Assembly (NCBI GenBank): GCA_032718475.1
Contig: JAUCBJ010003041.1
Location: forward strand, 1 to 35,088
Direction: 5' to 3'
DNA: 35,088 nt
Source of the DNA: Nemertoderma westbladi
Taxonomy: Eukaryota > Xenacoelomorpha > Nemertodermatida > Nemertodermatidae
Shown here: positions 19,111-30,689 of the stretch, piece after piece
Numbering within the stretch: position 1 is the stretch's first letter
Layout: the number at the start of each line of letters is the position of its first letter
Program-made: the position numbers and the translations under genes
Notes under the pieces: model-generated
What the model saw: only the letters and a program-made list of their open reading frames with translations
Database searches by the model: none
Told to the model about the DNA's origin: nothing

Positions 19111-19651
19111 CAGATTTATTTGCGTTTTACGCTACTGTTATATGGACATCACGCTACTATATGTATTATTTAATATAAGGTAGAAGAGCAATATCGTACG
19201 AAGCAATGTCAGTGTGAAGAGGCAAGTCGTTTCCAAGGTCTACCCAGAGCTTGGTTTAGCCGAGACACGAGGATCTGAATTTTGCATTCCTAATACTCTG
19301 CCTACCAATAATACTTGAATATAGTAGTGGCTTTATTGTACTTTAAGAAGTACGGACATTTCATCTTACTGTAGCCACGTATTTATAATATGCTACGGAC
19401 AGTAAGGAAAGAGAAAAATTATTTCTCGCCGTCGCACTAAATATATTATAAGTAATTACGTACGTAATAAACACTAATATATTGCACTAATCTACTAAAT
19501 AATCACTAAAATATCATTCTACCAAATAAAATTGAATAAAAACGATTATAATAAAATACATAATAAAGTTCGCATATAAAAATATAATAAAATAGATAAA
19601 ACAATATAGTCATACACCCACTCCAGACGTATCACGTTAGGGAGTTAGGAA
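19111..19651. other. Region where the BEL 3' LTR is expected; not confirmed
   Basis: After the BEL reading frame ends, the minus strand reads GGAGTGGG then TGTATGAC (plus 19609-19624). That could be a polypurine tract followed by an LTR beginning TGT. However, no second copy of this 500-bp stretch was found upstream of gag (27722-31200). Either the 5' LTR is lost or too diverged, or this guess is wrong. No gene is seen here. Confidence 0.25.
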
Positions 19652-22600
19652 TTAGGGAATTAGGGAGGTGGTCGTGGGAAGAGTGTCTTGCCTTCCATAG
19701 TTTCCAGAGAGTTCTCTGTCTCTTTCCAGTAAACATAAACGACCAACTGGGCGATTGAGTTGTTGCGTCTCAAAGATTATACCTGGTTTCTTGAAGTTAC
19801 GCCGCATGACGACGAGTTCTACCGAGCGTACTAAACCATCATCCGAGATATGGGTCTCGATGATACGACCTGTCTGCCACCGTTTACGTGGAAGTCTGGA
19901 TCTACAATAAGCACCATATCTCCAGCGCTGACGTTTTCTTGCTGCGCAAACCACTTAGTTCGAAGTTGTAGCGTGGGCAGATAATGTTTCTCGAAATGGT
20001 CAGCGAAACGACGGGATAGCAACTGCATAAGTTGCCAAGTTCGACGGCAGTATTCGTCTCCGTCGGCAATCTCCGATCGTGGGAGCATGGCTACAGGTTT
20101 CTTCAGTAGGAAGTGCGCGGGTGTTAGCGCTTCCAGGGAATCGGGACTCGATGAGACTGGCATAAGCGGTCTCTCGTTGAGATAGGCAGCTATTTCCTCC
20201 ATTAACGTCCGCAAAAGTTCGTCGGTGAGATACGCGCGGCATGGCACTATAAAGTGAAATGCGGTTTTGACACTTCGAATTAATCTCTCCCAACTTCCTC
20301 CCCACCAAGGGGCGTCGGCGGCGTTGAAGGTCCAGCTAGACGCTGTTATCCTTAGCTGGTCGTCCACCTGTCTTTGGTTCCAGTCCTTCACGTAAGCCTG
20401 TATTTCGTTGTTGGCACCAATGAAGTTCGTTCCCTTATCCGATCTCATGGTATTACTCGTCCCAAAACGAGCGATCTGTCGTCGTAAACTTAAGACGAAG
20501 CTGTTGGTAGATAGATCGTTCACCATATCGAGATGGATGGCTCTACAAGTCATGCACACGAAGATGACACACCATCTCTTGACTATAGTCCTAGCACGAT
20601 ATACTTCAATAGGGCCAAATAAATCTACACCAGTATTAGTAAAAGGTGGTTCATAAAAGCTTACTCGTTCCCTAGGTAATTCTGCCTCTCGCTGTGTTAA
20701 AGGCCTACTGAATGCTTTCCTACAGGGTATGCAGTTCCTAAGAACTTGGTTCAGAGCTCTACGTGGTTTATCAAAATAATAGCGAGTTCGAATTTCGCTA
20801 AGAACTCGTTCTCTACCAGCATGATAAAGTTTGCTGTGAACATCTACAATCATCTTGATTTGTACTTCAAGATTTCTAATGAGTATGGGGAATTTAGTAT
20901 CAAAGGATAATGGCGCATTGGTGAGCCTTCCTCCAACACGTATTAACCCATCTATCATTGTGCTCGAGAATCGATCCCTTAAGCGCATCTGCGGGTTTCT
21001 CAACAACAGGAAATACTTTTCGGAATCCTCATAGCATTGCAGGAGTCTCAGTATCTGCTTATTTGTTTCTTCATGCTCCTGGTGACTAATTTTCTCCTTT
21101 AGAAAACGGTCAGATGTCTTATATTTGGGTAAATTTTTAATAACATGAACTTGTGCAGATGTCAATGGAGCGGTGTCACTAGTGGTCTTTGTCCTGGAGT
21201 AGTGATGATGAAAACATCTCCTTAAATATGTGACGGCTTTACAGAGCCGATTCCAGGAACTGTAGTGATGCATTGCTCTCTGCAGCATGGGTGAGATTCC
21301 TTGCGAGACGTCTGGTATTCCAGATTTCCAATCTCTATCTCTAATTTCCACAACAGACTTATTTGTGGCGAGGGATTGTGGATCCGAAGCATCGTTTCCG
21401 GAAGCCTGTAATACAGATAGATCGATAGTCGGTTTAAATAACTTCGATTTACTCGCCCGGGTTTTAGGTTTAACTGTCTCCGCTCCCTTGGCTTGTCTAA
21501 TCTCAGCCGTAGTAAGGTGTGGAGGCCATTCATCCTCTTCCTTGCTCAGGAAGTCGGGTCCACCTAACCAGTCTGGAGTATCTATCAGTTCCTGTGGAGT
21601 TGCTCCCCTGGAGGCGATATCGGCTGGATTAATCGTACCAGGGCAATGTCTCCATTGATCTATCGTTGTGCGACTAAGAATAATAGCTACCCTGTTAGTA
21701 ACAAAAACGCTGAACTGACAGACTTCATTGGTTAGATACTCCAACACGAGTAAAGCGTCGGTCCAATAAACCATTTTCTCCAGTGGATAGTCGATTTGTT
21801 CTGTTACGTTCCGGCCGATGGCTGTAGCGTATAAAGCCGCCTTTAACTCCGCTCGAGGAACCTTTAATTTGTTGTTAATCAATGCCTTAGAGGTAACCAA
21901 GGCGACTTTGATTCCATCCGGAGTTTCGACTCGCAGATATGCTACTATACCTATTCCCATGTCGCTGGCATCTCCAAACACATGGAGTTGATAGGAATAC
22001 GTCGGAAGAACATGTCCAAAATATGCACGGGAAATTATAAAGTTCTCGATGGCAGGTAGAGAATCTTCCCATTTCATCCATTTCTTTAACAGTTCTCCCT
22101 TAAGCGGATTGTCCCATGAGTGGTTTTCAAGCCACATTTGTTGTACTAAACTCCGAGCAATCAATATAACTGGGCTAATAAATCCCAATGGGTCGAAATA
22201 AGTGCTCAGGATACTTAAACAAATCCGTTTGGTCCGAACTGGATTATCTCGCTGTTTTAACTGAAAAAACAGGATATCTCTTTCAGTGTCCCACTTCAAG
22301 CCAAGCGTCTTGGTTTCTGGAAGATCATCCTTTATTAAGTCTAGGTCTTTCGCTCCTCGGTCTTCTACCGGTATCGCTTCCAGAAACTCACGGGAGTTGC
22401 TGGTGAATTTCGTCAGTCGAAATCCACCTCTTTTCAAACACTTTACCGTTCCTTTCGCGACAGCTATGGCTTCTTCTACTGATGGAAGGGACCTTAAATT
22501 GTCGTCCATGTATATATTACGTTTTATGTTGTCTATCACTTCTTTGGAGAAGGAGTCTCGGTTGTCATTCGCAGTGGTTCGCACCACGGAGCAGGCGTTG

Positions 22601-23690
22601 GAAGGGCTTGATATGATTCCAAAAGCCTGGATGGTCATCCAATACTCTACCAGTTTCTGATTGAGGTCTCCTTCAGGCCACCACAGAAATCTCAGAATGT
22701 CTCTATCTCTGTCTAGCGCCTTGACCTGTAAGAACATTCCCTCTATATCTGAGGCGAACGCGATAGAATATTGTCTTAATCTTAAAAGTATTCCCAACAA
22801 AGATTGGAGCAAGTTGGGTCCTGGTAACAACTCGGAATTGAGGGATTGGCCCATATATAGGGCGGAGCCATCGAATACGACTCGTACTTCGTGTGGTTTA
22901 CCGGGTTTGGGAACGTAATGATGTGTTAAGTAATACGTTCTCTCAGTCACTGGTGTTCCTTCCGGTACTCGCTCCGCGTATCCCTTTGTTATAAATTTCT
23001 TCAGCTGAGTTTGGTACATTTCTTTCGCTGAAGCATTAGCTGTAAGTCGTCGATGTAATTGAGCGATTCTTTTCTCTGCCAAAGGTCTGTTATTTATAAA
23101 TCTAGGTTCTCGTTTTCGAAATGGTAGGCCGATTTCATACCTACCTTGGTCCTTTAAAAAACGTGTAGTTGTTTCCTGGATTTGCTTGGCTCTTTCTTCT
23201 TCTATCGATAGAGCCTTATCGTATGAATTGGGCTCTACCAGTTCTTGCGTAAAGAATCGTACAGCTAGTTCGTCCCGAGTTCTAGCGTTGTAACGCTCTA
23301 TCTCATCGTTTAGTTCGTCATTGTAAGCGATGGGTTCCGATGGGCGAATCAGTTGACATAGGTTCACCTGATTTTTCCAAGTTTGGTTTTCTGTAAGTAG
23401 GTCAATTGTGTTCTCTTCATCGAAGAGTTGGTAGATGTCGTCATTATCTGAGGAGTATGGTGTTCCCTCAGTTAGTTCGTCCACCTCACTGCTCTCCACT
23501 TCCCAATCATTTACTTGGTATATTTGTTGTTGTGGCATTCTCTCTTCGAGAGTCCTGCGGGAAGGGCCAGTAAAGTACCAACCTACTCTAGTTCTTACCG
23601 CATAGGTTTGCAGTGGCTGTGGTTGAGCAGGCCGTTTCTCCAATGTCTCGAGCGCCTCGTGCGCGTTTTGGCCGATAGTATTTGCACTCC
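19652..23690 (-). pseudogene. pol: BEL/Pao Pol: reverse transcriptase, RNase H, integrase
   Basis: This makes the DNA copy of the element and inserts it. In the 1270-codon frame (23643-19831): RT motifs VVFDGSA (255-261), SDIEGMFLQV (298-307) and YMDDN (378-382) with the catalytic Asp pair; RNase H residues in FGDASDMG (Asp 557), RAEL (Glu 599) and WTDAL (Asp 629). The integrase zinc finger is H935, H941, C971, C974, and the catalytic triad is Asp 1007 (GVDLFGP), Asp 1069 (RSDKGTNF) and Glu 1119 (WWGGSWE). All catalytic residues are present. Near 19895 the frame changes and the C-terminal chromatin/DNA-binding part continues in another frame to 19652. The annotated N-terminus begins after a frame change from the protease near 23680, so no free start is implied. 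Confidence 0.95.
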
Positions 23691-24123
23691 AGGATAATCT
23701 GTCTGGAATCGAGGTATCTTAAGATGTTGGATGCTCTCATCCTCGTCCCAATTATAAAGGTCTGCTTGAGTAGTGGCGAAGTTCTTTATAGCCACCATTT
23801 TTACTGACCTTATACCTTGTGTTCCTAACTTATCCTGGGGGGTGGACAACACACCTACATAGTAATCTGCCGTTAGGGTAGATTTCCAAACCTGCATAAT
23901 TCCTGACATATTCAATTTAGTCCGGAATTTGGGTTGTCCAGCAAAGATATCTTCGGCTAATTCTTGATCGATGAATGTTCCTGTGCTGCCGGAGTCAAGG
24001 AGGGCGTTCACTATGTAACTTTTGTTAAGACCGTGAACTCTTACCTGCACTACAGGAAATTCTCTGATTCCTACGTTGGAGCTTTCCAAGATGGTTGTTT
24101 GGCAAAAGTAGTTGGGGGAAACT
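23595..24123 (-). CDS. pro: BEL/Pao aspartic protease region
   Basis: This retropepsin-like enzyme would cut the Gag-Pol precursor. The frame (ATG at 24089) carries VRVHGLNKSYIVNALLDSG and STGTFID, where DSG is the catalytic triad (Asp 32). Upstream it is open to a TGA near 24123, so it overlaps the end of gag (24071) by about 50 nt in the -1 frame. It runs on to 23595, but homology passes to the pol frame near 23680, consistent with one base lost or gained. The -1 overlap could be a programmed frameshift or a mutation; no perfect slippery heptamer is visible. Confidence 0.85.
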
Positions 24124-27100
24124 CATTGTTGGTGTCCTTTTCATAAGTAAGTGCTCGATACACTGCGGTATTGATTAGATAACAGGATTCGTTGGCGTCG
24201 GAGAATTCGTCAGTATAGAATCCTTCCATCTCAGATTCTTGATCAGTGTCGTTTACATCACTGAATTGGACATGTAGTTCGGGCTCACTTACCTGACTCT
24301 GTTTGTCTTGTTCGAACTCACTGTGTAACAAGATGTGATGTTTCGCGCCACACTTTGCACACTTTATGTCGGAGTAACAGGTTCGCCGTTGGTGTCCTGG
24401 TCTGAGGCAATTATAGCATAACCGCTTGTCCCACACGACTGCACGTCTGTCTACAAGGGATTTCATTAGAAATTCAGCACACGCACTCAAACGGTGGGTC
24501 CCGTCGCACAGCGCACAGTTAGGTTTTATGTTACTCACTTTACCTTGGGTAACTTGATGCACTCTCGTTTTTTCTTCGGGTTTTCTTCGGTGCATTCTGT
24601 TAGGAGACTGAGGAGGGGTCTTGGCAACCTGTTCTCTCCTATTGTGGTTTCGAGCCTTGTATTTACTTAAGTCTTTTGAGGTTTTGTCAACATAGTAAGA
24701 TCGCTCTGTGTCTTTCCCGCTGTCCTCTCCTTGAGAAGCTTGGCTTTCGCCGTCGTCAGTGTAACACACCGGTGTTACTCTTCTCCTAGAAGCGGGTTTC
24801 TCACTTACCTTATTTTCCGATGTTTTCTCTCTGGACTGCTTGATGAGTTGTAGTTTTACTTCACCATCTAAGAAGGACATGAGATCAGTCATGGTAGGAC
24901 TTCGTCGTTGTTGTTCATTCATGTACAACACTTTCTTGTCCCAGCGTGTACATACTCCACCCTTTGGTAAAGTAGAGACTACGGCTCCAATAACCATGGA
25001 ACTCTGATATTCATGAGACTTACCTAACCAGTCTAATTGTCTACAGATCTCTTGAATCTCATCGGAAAACTCTATAATCCCGCTACTAAGGAAGTGTCGG
25101 GGGGCTACTAATTTTGCATACAAATACTTAGCTATGTTATCCTTGTTACCATACCTGACGTTTAATGTATCCCATACTTGTCTTAATCCTTCTGGATGTC
25201 CAAAAAACTTTAACGCCATTAACCTGGGAGGTCCTTCCAAGCACTTGATGAGGAACCTAAGTTTCTCTCCGTTAGATAGTACAGAGTTTTGTATGCTATC
25301 TTTGTAATATTCGTTGAAAGGTAACCATTTCATCTCATCTCCATTGAATTTGACGATCTCTCCCACTTTGACCGCTTGGCGGGCTTCTGTTCTAGCCATC
25401 TGACGCGTAAAGCTTTCTTGGGCCATTGTGTTATTTAATATCGAATTATCGGTATATAAATTTCCTGGATTATTATCAGGTCTATAGGGAATATTATTAA
25501 CAACAGGTTTATAATCACCCTTAATAGGGTTTGCTATAGGAGTTTCTACTTCACTAGCAGTATAGATGCGTGTAGGCTCCACACCTTGCGCATGTAATAC
25601 TTCAGACCTAACAGGTTGACACAATGTTACAGGGGGTATTGGTATGCCCTTTTGGATATTGACTAATTTGTCGCATTCTAGGGCGATACTTTGCTGCACT
25701 TCTTGCAACTCTGCTCTACCTTCCCTTACTGTTCCCTTAAGTTGGTGGACAGTCTCCTGCATCTGTCCGAACAGGAGATTCATCCCCCGCCGTCCCTCCT
25801 CTACCCACTCGACCGCCGAAGCGGGAGTCGCCAACATTGTAGCGGGCTGACGTGGGACGACGGGAGACAAATCTTTGATTTCTCTCTCAGCTATCAGGAC
25901 AGGGATATTCTCATGGACTGTTCTACCGGGTACAGGCAGTGTAGTGCTATGTAAAGGGAATTTAGAGTTAAGCTCTGGAAGTACAGGGGTCTCTAACACA
26001 GGGGTGACTTTGGGAACGACAGGCCTAATTATTTCAGGCTCATCAACTATAGTAGGGAGTCTTTTGACCTTAATAATTTGGGCTGTAGGTTCTATACTAC
26101 TCAAGTCTGTGCTAGCTAGCTGTCTTCTAACAGCTGGGGGCAAATCAGGCAATTTGTGACGGTAAGATGTTTTTCTACGCCTGCTTAGATGAGATCTATT
26201 TCCTCCGCCTTCAGGATCGGTGGTCTCGCCTTCCTCCGAGGATGTGTATCCCTGGCGCTTGGGAGTAGATTTTCTCATCATCTGCATTTGACTAGCAGTT
26301 AACTGTTTATTTATGTTGTCTTGCGTCTCTTGCAGATTTTCCAACTCCAGTTGGATAGTCTCCTCAGACGCTCTCCGTTCTGCTTCTGCCACTGCTGCTT
26401 TTCTTTCTGCTTCTGCTTCTGCCGCCGCTGCCTTTCTTTCTGCTTCGGCTTCTGCCGCCGCTGCCTTTCTTTCTGCTTCTGCTTCTGCCGCCGCTGCCTT
26501 TGCTGCTTTTCTTTCTGCTTCTGCTTCTGCCGCCGCTACTGCTGCTGCTTTTCTTTCCTCTATGCGTTTTTTCTTTACTTGTTCTTCTCGGACTCTAGCG
26601 AGGCGGAGTTTTTCATCAAATTCAGCTTGGTTTGCAGCTAACATTTCCGCATCGATTGAGTCCAACACAAGCTTGGTTCCTTCACTATTAGGGGAAAGTC
26701 CAGACAGCCGTCTCCTCAACTCTTCGTCTCCTAGGAATCGTTGATAGTCGGACAGATAAATGTCGATAGCGTCTCTAGTTCGCGGTCTCTCTGCTGTCAC
26801 TTCGCTTTCCGCTTGAGAAAGGGTGGCATCGGTTGGTTCTTCATAGGTTGATCTCTCAGCCAGCTGGGATTTCCACTGGGCCGTTTCCTGAACTTTGAGA
26901 CCTACCCGCTGGAACCAAGTCTTGACAGCAACTTGCAGCGACGTGTCCTGTCTTCTTTTAGAAGTTTCCTCAAAGGCTGATAGGATTAGTCGAATGTGTA
27001 GGGTTCTTTCGCGTACTTGATAAAGCAGCTCTTCCTGCTCTTGAGGTCCTTGGGGTTGTCGAAACAGTTGTTCTTCTAATCGCTCTAAGGAGCCGAAGAA

Positions 27101-27415
27101 TCACTGCACATATCCTGCTGCCGACCTCTTCCAAACAGCTGGATCCATCGTATCTTTAGTCACTCCCATCCTATGTATGTCATCCCAAGTAGCTTCGGAC
27201 AAATCTAACGGGAGTCCGGGTCCGGGAAAGTTCCATTGTGACTCGACAATAGACATAAATTCTTCCCTGGCGTATCCCGCATAACTATCTTGGGTCGCTC
27301 GCTTACTTCTCGCCCGATCGACTTGGTGTTCCTCCACCGCAATGAATATAGTAGTTAGCACTGCAGCAGGAAGGGTGAGAAGGGGGTCCGAGTAGGCTGT
27401 AGCCGCCATCTGCAC
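24071..27415 (-). pseudogene. gag: BEL/Pao Gag with coiled coil and zinc knuckles; one in-frame TGA
   Basis: Gag forms the particle that packages element RNA. The frame from ATG 27415 (a second ATG is at 27409) runs to 27101, where TGA follows GYVQ, and is then open in the same frame to 24071. The stop is a likely single-base change from TGG. The main part (909 codons counted from 26800) has an Ala/Glu/Arg/Lys coiled coil at about 70-155, a Pro-rich middle, and a BEL capsid-type region with VGEIVKFNGDEMKWLPFNEY and FLIKCLEGPPRLMALKF. A cysteine cluster at about 760-825 reads CALCDGTHRLSAC, CYNCLRPGHQRRTC and CAKCGAKHHILLH. This zinc-knuckle trio is typical of BEL/Pao Gags. The GTG at 26800 is not a real start, because the frame is open above it. 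Confidence 0.9.
26397..26560 (-). repeat. 33-bp tandem repeat coding the Gag coiled coil
   Basis: About four and a half copies of a 33-bp unit encode an 11-residue repeat, EAEAERKAAAA, with small variants. Eleven residues equal three helical turns, so repeat number could change without breaking the coiled coil. Recent expansion by slippage is likely. Confidence 0.9.
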
Positions 27416-27421
27416 TCCGCG

Positions 27422-27721
27422 TTAGGGGGTCAGTTCTACAGTATCCGAACTACTGGAGCTATCGGGTCGCTGGGAACTAGGTTCTTGACCAAGATGTTGC
27501 TGCGATAGGACAGCTGCCTCTTGGTTCCGTTTGACCTGGGCCCGAGTGCCTATGATGGACCTATGGTGGATTAGCCTAGGGTCTGATACTACTGGAGGGA
27601 TGACCTTTCTTGCAGTAGGAGGTGAACTGAACTCCTTTCTTAATCGCTCCACACTCCTATCTGTGTCACAGATGGTTGTATCGATTAGACTGTCTGACAG
27701 GTTTTGCTGAGTGTCAGACAT
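27422..27721 (-). CDS. Leader ORF upstream of BEL gag (99 aa)
   Basis: It starts at ATG 27721 (MSDTQQNLSDSLIDTTICDT) and ends with TAA at 27422-27424, seven bases before the gag ATG at 27415 and in the same frame. It is hydrophilic and rich in Ser, Arg and Gln, with no recognised domain. It may be the original N-terminus of Gag separated by a nonsense mutation, or a separate leader peptide. The exact in-frame position favours the first. Confidence 0.6.
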   Translation of the reverse strand: MSDTQQNLSDSLIDTTICDTDRSVERLRKEFSSPPTARKVIPPVVSDPRLIHHRSIIGTRAQVKRNQEAAVLSQQHLGQEPSSQRPDSSSSSDTVELTP

Positions 27722-27834
27722 GTTTAGCTATACAGTTGAATGTCTACTGCTATATTTTCAGTTAAAGCAAGTCTAGTAATTCAGTATAACCGTTGGCCTA
27801 GTACCGTTAATTTATTACAGTATATTAGAATACC

Positions 27835-28072
27835 GGTATACACTTATAGTATATATAAGTATTGTAAACTAGGTTTGTCACAGAGTACCGGTATATAATT
27901 TTAGCACAAATATATATAAATATATAATAGGCCTATCGTGAATACCGGTATACAGCTTGCACTTATAGTATATATAAGTATAATTATGAACTAGAATTAA
28001 TCACAGAATACCGGTATGATTTCAGCTCAAATTTATAGAAATAAATATAATAAGCCTATGGTAAATACCGGT
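27835..28072. repeat. 119-bp tandem repeat with TACCGGTAT motifs
   Basis: Two diverged copies of a 119-bp unit. CACTTATAGTATATATAAGT occurs at 27841 and 27959, and each unit carries two ACCGGTAT sites and AATA(A/G)GCCTAT. The perfect dyad ACTTATAGTATATATAAGT can form a hairpin. It lies just upstream of the BEL leader ORF. Confidence 0.8.
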
Positions 28073-28997
28073 ATGTCAATTATTTTAGAATAATTGAATT
28101 TCTGAATATTTTAGGGTTACTTGGTTACTTTAACTTACTTTGTTACCGTTATTTAAGCAGTAGTCCATCTGATTTTGAGACCTAGTTGTTGTATGGCAGG
28201 CCTACTATTTATAAATCGTTTGAGTTGATTTATAATATTTATATACCTGTTTAAAATGGGTTTTGTCAATACTTGAAATAAATGTTATTATTTCTGGGGA
28301 AAGTCACTACACAGAAGCTGTGCGCTCTCAGTGAAGTGCTATTTATTTGACACTAAAAACTGATAATTCTAATTTACCTAAGTTACTTAATACTACAAAT
28401 TACTTACGATATGGGTGAGATTAATTCTCTAATTAAAACACAACAAAAATATTACGTACGAAATTTTTAGGGTAATTTTACAGGAAGTCTACAAACCAGC
28501 CTAACAAAGGGTTAGAATTCTGGTTATTACAACTGACAGGGTACTACGGTATTTAAAATAATAAGTAGTAGTAAATACACTGCGTTGTCCAGATAGGAAA
28601 ATACCACCGCCTGACGACCTATAGCCGTATCGCTATAGGTACTACGTTATGTATCACGGAGTGTTCCTACCTAGAAGTTAATAGAGCTAACGAACGTGCC
28701 TATCAACCACTTTACAACACAAATATACTGCCTACACACTAATTACTTTCGGAAAGCACTGTACACTAAACCCTAAATTAGGTACAAGTACTGGTACAAC
28801 AAATAATCAGTAGTTAAATATACTTGAACAGTTAAAAGAACCACGGCATCTGCTGGAGTGACCGGAGCACAAAGTCACCAGTCTTGTCCTACGCCAGGCA
28901 GCCCGTGTAGTACCGGGGTTAATTTAACTATAATGGTATGTATAACAAGCACAATTACTGTAGGAATAAACTTGGGGACATGAATGTTGCGAATAAT
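28073..28997. other. Spacer with no supported gene
   Basis: No domain-bearing frame was recognised. This is where a BEL 5' LTR or leader would be expected, but no match to the sequence beyond the 3' end of pol was found. GACCTATAGCCGTATCGCTATAGGT near 28616 is a dyad around CCTATAG. Confidence 0.45.
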
Positions 28998-29575
28998 CGC
29001 ATAAACTCTGAATAATAAATATTACGCTACCCGTACAGAATACTCAAACAAATACAAACCAAAACGCTGGCAGACTACCACCAAGCCTAAATAAACTACC
29101 GTACGTGTAGATTCTGAAATGGTTAGTTAGTATGCGTTCTAACACGGTAGTACGACTTATTCTTTAAGAGGGGATTGACCTTACAGCTATGGCTGCCCCA
29201 ACTTACTAACGGCACTTTATCAGACAAACTCTACACACGCAGCAATCTCTTCAGTCCTAATAATAGCTAGACAACAATCCAGCCTACAAAATATCTGAGT
29301 AATAACTATTACGGTACCTGAACAGACCACACAAACAAACACAGGCTAAAACGCTGGCAGACTACGATCAAGCCTAAATAAACCACAGTATATGCAGATT
29401 CTGAAATAGTTAGTTAGTATGCGTTCTAACACGGTAGTACGACTTATTCTTTAAGAGGGGATTGACCTTACAGCTATGGCTGCCCCAACTTACTAACGGC
29501 ACTTTATCAGACAAACTCTACACACGCCGTAATCTCTCCAAACCCAACAACAGTCAGACAGCAGCTCAGCCTACA
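28998..29575. repeat. 287-bp tandem repeat, two copies
   Basis: GATTCTGAAAT is at 29110 and 29397, a period of 287 bp. The ~130 bp from there through CTCTACACACGC are nearly identical between copies, while the first ~100 bp of each unit are more diverged. A short third start (CAGCCTACAATTATCTGA) follows at about 29566. Uneven divergence within the unit suggests partial gene conversion. Confidence 0.9.
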
Positions 29576-29756
29576 ATTATCTGAACAATCTGAGCAGACT
29601 TACACGTCTTCAGCTCAATATTAACTTACTAGGAAATAAAACCGACAGAAATAAGTAAAATCTCAATAAAAACCAGGGCTGCAGTCCCTGATTAAATACT
29701 AAGACCTACCGGTATACAATAATCAAATCGAATAATACTAATGTACTTATACTGGA

Positions 29757-29890
29757 AGTACCGGTTAGGACAGTTGGGCCTACGGACCTACAGAAGTACC
29801 GGTTCTGGCAGTTGGACCTACGGACCTACAGCAGTACCAGTTCTGGCAGTTGGGCCTACTGACCTACAGAAGTACCGGTTCAGGTTTACC
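29757..29890. repeat. 38-bp minisatellite
   Basis: AGTACCGGTT and AGTACCAGTT starts at 29757, 29795, 29833 and 29871 give an exact 38-bp period. The unit continues CTGGCAGTTGGGCCTACGGA. It ends in a short cluster of ACCGGT palindromes. Confidence 0.95.
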
Positions 29891-30689
29891 GGTTGACCGG
29901 TACTTTCAACTTTATTGTTTACTGTAAATAAAGTCAATAACTGTTATTGTACGCGCTTTTGGAAGACCTTTAGCAGTTTAACCTGCCAAAATTTATATGT
30001 CTTTTGGTTTATAAATATACTTTAGAAGATGACAAATATTTAATACCAATAAACACAACATTAGCAGAAGCCAGCCTAGTGCGCGTCCATTCACCCGCTG
30101 GATATTCCCGGGAGACTGGATTCTGAGGGCTTAGATTATTATTGCAGTGAAACCTACTGTATTATTCGATTGATCGTTAATAAATAATTTCTGACTAATA
30201 TTATTTACTTTCGGGAAATATTAACAGTTCCTTTAGGACGTGGCGCTCTATCTAAGTAAACAGAGATATGACTTACACTAATCACAACGGTAAGTCGGTA
30301 AGGCTTATGATTCACGTATGAGGCGCATTCTTTAGGAAATGCTTAGTTATCAGTCACAATCATGCACACTACCGGTAACACACAATACTGCTCACTAATT
30401 TGCCGACCGTCAATGAATTTTATCATATATAGAGAGAACAGCAACGGACCAATGTAGTGCTTATCAAATAGCATTAAATTCACTACAAACCACAACAATA
30501 TAAGTCGCAATCGCTATATATAACCCGTCTCTCTAACCTGTAGTGTATCAAGAAAATTGGGAAATTTGGGTTCTTTATATATGTTCTCCAAATAATATTC
30601 AACCAAAACACAACAGTAAACAGCATTAAGACGGTAGGTTAAGATATGATATGTTAAGAACTGATTGCACTGAACTGAACTGAACTGAT
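29891..30689. other. Spacer with no supported gene
   Basis: AT-rich sequence without recognisable coding or RNA features. A short ACTGA repeat (CACTGAACTGAACTGAACTGA, near 30668) precedes the dispersed repeat copy B. Confidence 0.45.

Larger units (their letters stand above)
19652..27721 (-). mobile_element. BEL/Pao LTR retrotransposon, coding region largely preserved
   Basis: In order on the minus strand: a short leader ORF, Gag with coiled coil and zinc knuckles, aspartic protease, reverse transcriptase, RNase H and integrase. Domain order (integrase last) and motif style (YMDDN, a long region before the RT, integrase ending in GD.VLI-type residues) are those of the BEL/Pao group. Disabling changes are few: two in-frame stops (27422, 27101), a frame change between gag and protease, one between protease and pol (near 23680), and one near 19895. 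LTRs were not identified. This is the best preserved element in the window. Confidence 0.95.

Noticed and set aside
21287-21658. Plus-strand ORFs opposite BEL pol and gag
   Set aside because: All are antisense shadows of the recognised minus-strand retrotransposon frames; the Ser/Ala-rich ones near 26313-26744 are the complement of the coiled-coil repeat.
26800-26800. GTG at 26800 as start of BEL gag
   Set aside because: The frame is open upstream to the TGA at 27101 and then to the ATG at 27415, so this is not a natural start.
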